In this document: positions 33,701 through 40,073 of the stretch, piece by piece | Position numbering within the stretch: the first letter of the stretch is position 1 | How the letters are laid out: each line of letters opens with the position of its first letter | Assembly: GCA_020634935.1 (NCBI GenBank) | Contig: JACKAT010000033.1 | Coordinates: forward strand, 1-60,361 | DNA length: 60,361 nucleotides | Direction of reading: 5' to 3' | From: Anaerolineales bacterium | GTDB lineage: Bacteria; Chloroflexota; Anaerolineae; 4572-78; J111 | Notes under the pieces: model-generated | The model's input: only the letters and a program-made list of their open reading frames with translations | The model's database searches: none | Told to the model about the DNA's origin: nothing | Made by a program: the position numbers and the translations under genes

Positions 33701-34219
33701 TATGATTTAGCGGCGGTCAGCCATCAGCCATCAGCCGTCAGCCATCAGCAGTCAACCGAAGAAAGCCAACCAGCAACCCACCAGCCCGAACCCCCTAACT
33801 CCAATAACTCTACCAACTCCAATAACTCCATAAACTCTACAAACTCTATAAACTCCACAAACTCTATTAACTCCACAAACTCCCTAAACTCTCCCAACTC
33901 CCTAACCCTCAAACTCTACTGGCGCGCCGAATCGCCTCTCCTTATCGACTACACTACTTTCGTTCATGTACGCAATACGGCGGGTGAAACCGTTGCGCAG
34001 AAAGATCAGCCGCCCCTTGAGGGCGCTTATCCCACCAGCCTGTGGGATCCTGGCGAAATTATCGCCGATGAACTGATTATCCCTCTGCCCGAAGAACTGC
34101 CATCCGGCGAATACAGCCTGGTCGTCGGATTGTATGATTTCACCACGGGGCTGCGACTGCCTATACCGGATGCGGCGGACGACAGCCTGCGTTTAACCAC
34201 GGTCGAGGTGAGCCGTTGA
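30731..34219 (+). CDS. DUF2142-like GT-C glycosyltransferase with three C-terminal beta modules (paralog 1)
   Basis: A 1162-residue polytopic membrane protein, probably a polyprenyl-phosphate-sugar-dependent glycosyltransferase of the GT-C superfamily. After the first helix comes TGPDELAHYEYVNFIAEHG (about 36-54), the acidic loop typical of this fold, then SDQPPLYHL. About ten more helices extend to residue 550. The C-terminal half is extracytoplasmic and contains three related beta-sandwich modules: A (about 575-665), B (about 820-960) and C (about 985-1150). They share LLGY-L, YW, PGE-D and G-Y-L-GLY positions. Short tandem DNA repeats inside the gene encode odd low-complexity stretches at about 218-250, 416-463 and 995-1060. 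It is the first gene of a seven-gene run. The next gene starts in its stop codon. Confidence 0.82.
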   Translation: MTRTRLMKIERGALLLLVLLYIIVAHAHARLAPLTTGPDELAHYEYVNFIAEHGHLPLNSAERGQAAYKSDQPPLYHLIASLPASLVDITGPPHLKRYSDHERRPLIEQTRHAWGLHNTEDELYPYRGEVLRWHIGRWVSILFGAATIVITYFIARGVPFPKISVDLSSERQTLEQISLALGAAAAVAFIPRFALTGSMLNYETMLAFFAALFLWQLLRIANLEWRMQKQVIQAKSQKRFYILHSTRYILLGLFTGLAITTKLSALILPFEVVVALALIARHYGWPWTRWLRAVAITAAATLVTVSWWFGFVIYQFNTVAEDGWWTGLLRPLIAADASDATTNRLLSVLTGGQAGFTAAIDNLDAGPPWEWLATLYRTFWVVGIEGQQPLGLAGLLIALALCLIAAFGLIRLWSLAVSHQRSAISGQQIAVSHQRSAVSDQPPISNLQSPVSNYQLSIINYQLLLLALAAAFILPLIRYAATFSLADTAQGRHILFLAAPAFAILLVWGFTAASRQLSIIKYLPFLPAAFLFFWSLAQLYTMSWAYLPPLPVRTTALPTEIAHPINQSMNDAVNLLGYETHLDFEHQVVQADIYWQATAVSPVDYLTEIKLLDEAGNERSQWLGYSAGGRYPTRAWDPGDIIRDTTWLPVGNLEPGDYSLYLNLLPTTTDNPLIGLTVPSVNEPHQLGQIALPSVDPYVSNHRLSLTGSALAMVGYAVRQDGVPLTGPATFRYRESIIVTYNTTSPNEVIDLKIVGPESVGQPLFEPVRRWANTALFIVGPDWATGDYRLQLVAGDDPPLTTEPLFNVIDRWERSFTEPPMTYRVEANFANQVKLLGYDLPTRRGQAGGALPVTIYWQGLDWMGQSYTLFTRLLAADGSAHGGRDRLPREGYRTLYWAPGEIVADPFGVPVNADAPDGIYYLNLGLYREADQQAVSLPLVQDGQPLDATSVTIGPIKIGNTPPDFILPSADPQVVIDQPFGEPTALTLLGYDLAAVSHQPSAVSHQQSTEESQPATHQPEPPNSNNSTNSNNSINSTNSINSTNSINSTNSLNSPNSLTLKLYWRAESPLLIDYTTFVHVRNTAGETVAQKDQPPLEGAYPTSLWDPGEIIADELIIPLPEELPSGEYSLVVGLYDFTTGLRLPIPDAADDSLRLTTVEVSR
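31384..31475. repeat. Two heptamer arrays inside GT-C gene (GAATTGC-type and TTCTACA-type)
   Basis: GAGAATT/GCGAATT/TAGAATG/GCGAATG (31384-31411) and TTCTACA x3 then CGCTACA (31448-31475) are 7-bp tandem units within an open frame. They encode the loop around residues 218-250. Confidence 0.75.
31980..32119. repeat. Twenty-unit in-phase heptamer array inside GT-C gene
   Basis: Eleven TCAGCCA/TCAGCGG-type units (31980-32056) are followed without a phase break by nine CCAATCT/TCAATTA-type units (32057-32119). This gives 140 bp of uninterrupted 7-bp periodicity within the coding frame. They encode a 47-residue insert rich in S, H, Q, R and N between two membrane helices. Confidence 0.92.
33717..33904. 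repeat. Heptamer array followed by twelve-unit nonamer array inside GT-C gene
   Basis: Six TCAGCCA-type heptamers (33717-33758) and, after a 38-bp gap, twelve AACTCYNNN nonamers (33797-33904). The nonamers keep frame and encode twelve N-S-x triplets inside the third beta module. Confidence 0.92.
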
Positions 34220-36801
34220 TGTCGCGTAAACCATCGATATCACTGCTGCCGATCTTCGCGCTGATCGTCTTCACGGCCATTTTTCTGGCTTTGACCGTTA
34301 GAGTCAGTTTCTTTGCTTCTGAGGGACCGGACGAAGTCGCTCACTTTTATTTTGATCGCTTCATCGCCAAGTATGGTCGCTTACCCTTGACTAATGAAGA
34401 ACGCTCCGAGGCGGGCTACAAAGCCGACCTGCCGCCCCTGTTTTATCTCCTGGCCGGATTGACCGCTCAACAACTCGATTTGGAGTCAGGGCCACGGATT
34501 AGAACTACCCGCAACAATCCTCGTCTGCAACTGGTGGCCGGCCTCGATAATGTCAAAGCTTGGCGTATGATCAAAACCGAAGATCCCCTTCAGGGGGAAA
34601 TCTTGCTGTGGTACTGGGGTCGCTGGTTGACTATCCTGACCGGATTGGCTTGTCTGGTCGCGACGTTTGTGCTGCTGCGCCGGCTTTTCCCAGACCAACT
34701 TTGGTTGGTGGTGGCGGGCGTCGCCCTGCTGGGATTTCTGCCCGGTTACATTTATATTAGCGGCATTACCAGCTACGAACCGTTGGCCGGTTTCTTAATG
34801 ACTCTTTTTTTGTTGCTGCTCCTTCACACGATTCGACACCCAGCCCGAACCTGGAGCTATCTCGGTCTAGGGCTACTGTTAGGATTGGCCGCGCTCGCGC
34901 GCCACACCCCCTGGCCGGTGCTGCCGCTCGTGCCGCTGCTGATCATCTGGCTGGCCGTGCGGCAAGGTTGGTCCTGGTCAGCTATGCTAGGACGGATCGC
35001 GCTCTTTGCGGTAGGGGTGTTAGTTACGTTTGGTAGCTGGGTGCTGTATATCACGCTTTACTTCAACCGGATCGACGAGTTAGGTTGGTTTCAGGGCATC
35101 CTCAGCCCACTCTTCATCGGTGACGGCAGCGGGACAACATCCCAGCAAATCGCCAGTGTGATTACCGGCGGCGAGTTAGGGATCAACGACTTTGCTCCGC
35201 AGAGCGACTCGTTCTGGCAGTGGCTGTGGATTAGCTTCAGCGGGATTTGGGGCGCGGGCTGGCTCGGCGGAGTGATGCTTGTCATTTGGGCGGTGGCGAT
35301 GATTGGGCTGGTTCGTCGTTGGCCGCGTGAGAATGAATCGACGCAGTGGTGGATTGTACTGCTGCTGATTTACATCCCGCTGCTAATGGCGTTGCCGTTC
35401 CTGCGCTTTGTTTTTTCCGGCAACGCCAGTTCGATGATGGGCCAGCATATCTTGTTTACGGCCGGCGCGGCTATGGTCATCCTGCTCATTTATGGATTGA
35501 CTGCCTGGTCTCCCCGTTCGACTTATGTGGTCGCCGGAGTGCTGCTAGTGCTGGCCGGCTTTTACCTGGGGCGTAGTGTTGATGAAACGTTCAGTCGCTC
35601 AAAAATAACCTTCCCTGTACAAACGGTCGCGATGGCCGACGAACAGCCTCTGGCTACGTTCGATACCATTACGCTGCTCGATTATGCGGTCGAGACGGAC
35701 AAACAACTTCTGACTGTAACGCTCCACTGGCGGGCCGAGGCCAATTCGCCGGAGGATTACCGCTGGGTGATCAGCTTGCTAAATGACGAGGGCCAGCCGC
35801 AGCGACGCTGGATCGGCCAGCCGCTCAACGGCCGGTATCCTACGCGAGCTTGGCTGCCCGGCGATCGGGTGCGTGATACCGTCGTTTTGCCGGTGGTCGA
35901 TCTGCCGCCTGACGAATATCATCTACAAATCCAGGTATTGGGTGAGCTGGAGGCCATTGAAGCAGCGCAGCGACCGCCCGTCGCGTTGACCACCGTCGCG
36001 CTCGATCCGGCTCCGTTCACGCCGGACAAGACGGTTCAATTAGACGATCAGACCGTCGGTTACACGCTCTGGTCATCAGAAGCGCCTGATGTTGTTTACC
36101 AGGAATACGCCACCCTCTTGCTCTCGACCGAGGCGCAAAACAGTGACCTGAAGTTTACGCTGATCGATCCGGATGGACAGTCGCATCCGCCCATCGATCG
36201 CCTTGGCGCTTTCTATACGTTCCAGATCGAACCGAATTTTGTCAGCGGCGACTATCATGTGCGAGTCGAACAATGGCAAGCCGACCAACTTGTCGCTCAA
36301 GCCGAGACACCATCGCTGCTGTATGTCGAAACGGAACCCCGCCAATTTACACCGGGGCCGATCACGCAGCCGTTGGATGTTAACTTCGCCGGCTACGTCA
36401 CCCTACTGGGATACGATTTGCCGGAAAGTCATGTTCAAGCCGGCGAGTCTTTACCGGTTACGTTGCACTGGCAGGCTCGCCGCACTATCGGGGCCGATTT
36501 GGTGATGTTCAGCCGTTTGATGGATGCCGAGCAAAACGTCCGGGGCGGTCGTGATCGGCTGGTACGCGAGGTCTACAGCACTTTGCTCTGGGCTTCCGGT
36601 GAGGTCGTTGTCGATCCGTTTGCCGTTCAGGTCGATGCCGATGCGCCCGACGGCGTGTATAATTTGGTGATCGGTCTCTACCTGCCGGTCGGCGAGTCGC
36701 CGGTTTCCCTCCCGCTGATGCAAGATGGTCAGATGACGGACATCACCAGCGTTACTCTCGGACCGATAGAAGTGAGCGGTGCGCCGCTATCGAAGCCATG
36801 A
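34219..36801 (+). CDS. DUF2142-like GT-C glycosyltransferase with two beta modules (paralog 2)
   Basis: An 860-residue paralog of the preceding gene. The GT-C loop reads EGPDEVAHFYFDRFIAKYG (about 33-51) and is followed by KADLPPLFYLL. About ten more membrane helices run to residue 455. The extracytoplasmic part holds module A (about 470-570) and module B (about 710-855). Module C is absent. It has no short tandem repeats. The ATG at 34219 overlaps the previous TGA by one base (TGATG), which favours it over a TTG one codon earlier and implies coupled translation. Sugar donor and acceptor cannot be predicted. Confidence 0.82.
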   Translation: MSRKPSISLLPIFALIVFTAIFLALTVRVSFFASEGPDEVAHFYFDRFIAKYGRLPLTNEERSEAGYKADLPPLFYLLAGLTAQQLDLESGPRIRTTRNNPRLQLVAGLDNVKAWRMIKTEDPLQGEILLWYWGRWLTILTGLACLVATFVLLRRLFPDQLWLVVAGVALLGFLPGYIYISGITSYEPLAGFLMTLFLLLLLHTIRHPARTWSYLGLGLLLGLAALARHTPWPVLPLVPLLIIWLAVRQGWSWSAMLGRIALFAVGVLVTFGSWVLYITLYFNRIDELGWFQGILSPLFIGDGSGTTSQQIASVITGGELGINDFAPQSDSFWQWLWISFSGIWGAGWLGGVMLVIWAVAMIGLVRRWPRENESTQWWIVLLLIYIPLLMALPFLRFVFSGNASSMMGQHILFTAGAAMVILLIYGLTAWSPRSTYVVAGVLLVLAGFYLGRSVDETFSRSKITFPVQTVAMADEQPLATFDTITLLDYAVETDKQLLTVTLHWRAEANSPEDYRWVISLLNDEGQPQRRWIGQPLNGRYPTRAWLPGDRVRDTVVLPVVDLPPDEYHLQIQVLGELEAIEAAQRPPVALTTVALDPAPFTPDKTVQLDDQTVGYTLWSSEAPDVVYQEYATLLLSTEAQNSDLKFTLIDPDGQSHPPIDRLGAFYTFQIEPNFVSGDYHVRVEQWQADQLVAQAETPSLLYVETEPRQFTPGPITQPLDVNFAGYVTLLGYDLPESHVQAGESLPVTLHWQARRTIGADLVMFSRLMDAEQNVRGGRDRLVREVYSTLLWASGEVVVDPFAVQVDADAPDGVYNLVIGLYLPVGESPVSLPLMQDGQMTDITSVTLGPIEVSGAPLSKP

Positions 36802-39800
36802 ATCGTAATACGCGAGTAAGCGCCTACTGGAAACTGGGATTAATCCTCCTTATTTATGTGATTTTGGCCGTCGCCTACAGCATCGTCACGCCCATCGGGC
36901 GCGGGGCCGATGAATGGGCCCACTACTGGTACGCCCAATTCATCGCCGACAACGGGCGACTCCCCACCAGCCCCGCCGAGCGCGAAATCGCCGGCTACAA
37001 ATCCGACTGGCCGCCGCTGTACCACCTGGCTGCCGCCGGCCTCACCTTCTGGATTGAGACCGAGGGTCCGCCTACCTTCAAATACCGCGCCGACAACGTC
37101 CGTCGCCAGCTTGTCCCCGCTCAAGGCCCCGAAGCTATCCTCCACACCGAAGACGAACGCTTCCCCTGGCAGCAGGAGATTCTGATTTGGCATCTAGGCC
37201 GTTTTTTGTCGATCGCCTTCTCTCTGGCAACATTGGTAGTCACCTACTTCACCGCCCTGGAATGGTTTGAGGGGTTGGGGGTAGGGGGTAAGGGATTAGG
37301 GCGTAAGGGGGAAAAGCGATCTCATCTCCAATCTCCAATCTCCAATCTCCCAATTACCAATTACCAGTTACTTGCCACACTCACTGTCGCCCTCCTCGCC
37401 TTCAACCCGCGTTTTCTGTTTACCGGCATGCTCTTCAATTACGATAGTTTGACGCTGTTGCTCTCGTCTCTATTTCTCTGGTTGTGTATTCGTATAGTCA
37501 AAGGTTATCATTCGACCTGGGGTTGGGGGGGATTAGGCGCGTTAGCCGGGTTGGCGCTGGTGACTAAGTATCTCACGCTGCTGCTGCCGCTGGTGATGGT
37601 GTATGTGGCTTGGGTCAGGGTGGCAAGGTCGCAGGGGAACAGGGTCGCAGGGGAACAGGGTCGCAGGAGCGCAGGAGCGCAGGAAGCAGGTAACCAGGGG
37701 GCGGCAGGCAGCACATCTACCGGATTACGTACTACGCACCACGCCCTACGCCCTACACGCCCAATCTACCATTACCTAACTCAAGCTCTCATCGCCTACC
37801 TGCTAGTGATCACGCCCTGGTTTGCTTACCTGGTGATCAACTTCAATGAAATCGAGACGTATGGGCCGGTTTTAGGAACATTGGCTCCGCTGATTCGCGG
37901 CGACGGCAGCGATCGCACCGTCGAGGGCATTTTTGCCTGGCTAAGCGGCGGGCAAGCGCCAGAACCGGCTTATATCGACAAGCAAAACTACTCGATCGGA
38001 CAGATCCTTGCCGAACTACCACTGACATTCTGGGGCAACCCCGTCGTCGAGCCGTATCCGCTCAACTGGTTTGTAGGTGTAATGACTCTGATAACCGCGC
38101 TGGCCGTTATCGGCCTTATTCTTCATTTACGAATTACGATTAACGATTTACGAGCAAAGCCTTCAGCCTTCATTATTCATTATTCATTATTCATTATTCT
38201 AGTTTTAGTCTGCTTACTGCCGCTGCCGTTTATGCTCGTTCGGCTTTTTGGCGTCCGCGATGCTCTAGAGGCTGTCCAGGGGCGTCACATTCTCTTTCTG
38301 GCCGGCCCCGCCTTCGCGATTCTCTGTGTCTATGGCTTTTCTACTTTTTGGACGGTCATTATCTCACGGCGCGGCCTTTACAATTTACGCTTTGCATTTT
38401 ATGGGTTATTGGCCCTTCTACTCACCGCCAGCATGGCCCAACTCCTCTTTATGTCTCAAGCTTATCCGTCGCTGCTGCCGGTTCGCACAACGACCGCCCT
38501 TTTAGATAGAGTCGAGCCGCCGCCTCAGCCCATTACCTTGCCGAATGGAGCCAAGTTACTGGGCTATCGTCTCTTGGACGAAAACGAGCAATCACTGCAT
38601 GTGGATATGTTTTGGCAGGGCAGCGATAGATGGGCCGTTGAAGATTACCAAACCGAGCTGGCTTTGGTCGACGCCGAAGGTCAGACCCGGATGGCGTGGC
38701 TCGGCTATCAAACGCAGGCTCGCTACCCGACTCGGCTGTGGGAACCGGGCGATCGGGTACGCGATGAGGGCTGGCTGCCGGTAGTCGGCTTACCGACCGG
38801 TGAGTACGAGCTTCGGTTGAGGATACTCGGCGCGGCCGGGCCGGTGGTCGAGTGGCAGACGCTAGCAGAATGGCAGCCCACTGGATCCATGCAGCGGGCC
38901 GGCATGGTGACGGTCTGGCAAAACGGTCAACCGGCAACCCAGCCGCCCACCTTAGCCGAGCGTGAAACGGTCCAATTGACCTTTATGAATGACGAATTAC
39001 AGAGGACGAATGATGAATTGATCGGACCAGATGGCGCTGTTTATACGGCTGAGTCAATCGGTAGCATGTGGGCTAATTTCATCATCGAACCGTATTGGCC
39101 GGCGGGCGATTATAGGCTGGCCTCGGCTGAGAATAGCCCTGTTTTTCGGGTGGCCGAAAGCCGGCGCAATTTCGACCTGCCGCAAATTAGCCAGCCCATT
39201 GAGGCGAACTTTGCCGGCAAAATCAAGCTGCTGGGCTACGATTTACCGACCCGGCGAGTCGAGCCTGGCGGCGGTCTGCCGCTCACGCTTTATTGGCAAG
39301 GGTTGGACTGGATGGGCGAAGAATTTGTCATTTTCAATCGATTGCTGGATAATCAAGGTTCTGTCTGGGGCGGTTACGACCGGTTGGCCCAGGAAAATTA
39401 TAGTACCTTGCTCTGGGCTCCGGGCGAGATCGTTACGGATGGTTTTGCCGTGCCGGTCGCGCCCGATGCACCGGACGGTGTTTATACTTTAAGTATCGGC
39501 TGGTACCGCCAGGCCAATGGGCAGGCCGAGTCGCTGCCCATAGTTGACCCGACCGCCGGTGAGCCAACCGGCGAGACGGCGGTGTCGATCGGGCCGATTA
39601 AGGTTGGCGGCCCGCCGGCCGGAGTTACGGTTGAGCCGATCAAGCCGCAGATTGAGGTGCAGACTGTGTTGGGCAACAAGATCGAATTATTAGGCGTTGA
39701 TCAGAATGACCGGTCGCCTTGTTCTTCTGCAACTTTAGAAGGTTGTTCTCTGTCGATGACATTTTATTGGGAAAGCCTGGCGCCCACAGAGGTCGATTAC

Positions 39801-40073
39801 ACGATTTTCGTTCACGTTCTTGACCAAGCCGGGGAAACGGTCGCTCAGCAGGATCGTCCACCGCTGGCCGGCGCTTACCCTACCAGCCTGTGGGATGAGG
39901 GGGAGATCATTAAGGATGAACTGGCGATACCGGTCGATAATGTGGAGCCGGGCCGCTATGATTTAGCCATCGGGTTATACGACTTCGCCACCGGCAGCCG
40001 TCTACCGGTTGAAGGTTCGCCAGACGGCACCATTTTACTGAAAAATATACAGATACCCCCCGATTTAGAGTAA
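36798..40073 (+). CDS. DUF2142-like GT-C glycosyltransferase with three beta modules (paralog 3)
   Basis: A 1091-residue paralog. The acidic loop is RGADEWAHYWYAQFIADNG (about 34-52), followed by KSDWPPLYHL and about ten more helices to residue 570. Modules A (about 575-670), B (about 785-935) and C (about 955-1085) follow, as in the 1162-residue paralog. Four stretches are encoded by short tandem repeats: a Gly/Lys-rich loop at about 158-190, a basic loop at about 276-322, a helix edge at about 445-468 and a linker at about 730-741. The ATG overlaps the previous stop by four bases (ATGA). The repeats lie in loops or helix ends, so the protein probably still folds. Confidence 0.82.
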   Translation: MNRNTRVSAYWKLGLILLIYVILAVAYSIVTPIGRGADEWAHYWYAQFIADNGRLPTSPAEREIAGYKSDWPPLYHLAAAGLTFWIETEGPPTFKYRADNVRRQLVPAQGPEAILHTEDERFPWQQEILIWHLGRFLSIAFSLATLVVTYFTALEWFEGLGVGGKGLGRKGEKRSHLQSPISNLPITNYQLLATLTVALLAFNPRFLFTGMLFNYDSLTLLLSSLFLWLCIRIVKGYHSTWGWGGLGALAGLALVTKYLTLLLPLVMVYVAWVRVARSQGNRVAGEQGRRSAGAQEAGNQGAAGSTSTGLRTTHHALRPTRPIYHYLTQALIAYLLVITPWFAYLVINFNEIETYGPVLGTLAPLIRGDGSDRTVEGIFAWLSGGQAPEPAYIDKQNYSIGQILAELPLTFWGNPVVEPYPLNWFVGVMTLITALAVIGLILHLRITINDLRAKPSAFIIHYSLFIILVLVCLLPLPFMLVRLFGVRDALEAVQGRHILFLAGPAFAILCVYGFSTFWTVIISRRGLYNLRFAFYGLLALLLTASMAQLLFMSQAYPSLLPVRTTTALLDRVEPPPQPITLPNGAKLLGYRLLDENEQSLHVDMFWQGSDRWAVEDYQTELALVDAEGQTRMAWLGYQTQARYPTRLWEPGDRVRDEGWLPVVGLPTGEYELRLRILGAAGPVVEWQTLAEWQPTGSMQRAGMVTVWQNGQPATQPPTLAERETVQLTFMNDELQRTNDELIGPDGAVYTAESIGSMWANFIIEPYWPAGDYRLASAENSPVFRVAESRRNFDLPQISQPIEANFAGKIKLLGYDLPTRRVEPGGGLPLTLYWQGLDWMGEEFVIFNRLLDNQGSVWGGYDRLAQENYSTLLWAPGEIVTDGFAVPVAPDAPDGVYTLSIGWYRQANGQAESLPIVDPTAGEPTGETAVSIGPIKVGGPPAGVTVEPIKPQIEVQTVLGNKIELLGVDQNDRSPCSSATLEGCSLSMTFYWESLAPTEVDYTIFVHVLDQAGETVAQQDRPPLAGAYPTSLWDEGEIIKDELAIPVDNVEPGRYDLAIGLYDFATGSRLPVEGSPDGTILLKNIQIPPDLE
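37271..37370. repeat. GGGGTTG-type and CCAATCT-type heptamer arrays inside GT-C gene
   Basis: Five G-rich heptamers (37271-37305) precede CCAATCT x3, CCAATTA x2 and CCAGTTA (37328-37370, one extra base at 37349). The second set repeats the sequence of the array at 32057. Confidence 0.88.
37625..37762. repeat. 8-bp (AGGGTCGC/AGGGGAAC) and 7-bp (CGCCCTA) arrays inside GT-C gene
   Basis: About eight octamer-like units (37625-37690) encode a basic Gln/Gly loop. CGGATTA/CGTACTA/CGCACCA/CGCCCTA/CGCCCTA (37721-37755) is a five-unit heptamer array that encodes THHALRPTR. Confidence 0.85.
38130..38203. repeat. CGATTTA-type and TTCATTA-type heptamer arrays inside GT-C gene
   Basis: CGAATTA/CGATTAA/CGATTTA (38130-38150) and, 11 bases on, TTCAGCC followed by four exact TTCATTA units (38162-38196). 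The second array encodes FIIHYSLFII at the start of a membrane helix. Confidence 0.88.
38985..39019. repeat. Five-unit ATGAATG/ACGAATT heptamer array inside GT-C gene
   Basis: ATGAATG/ACGAATT/ACAGAGG/ACGAATG/ATGAATT encodes MNDELQRTNDEL in the linker between modules A and B. Confidence 0.7.
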
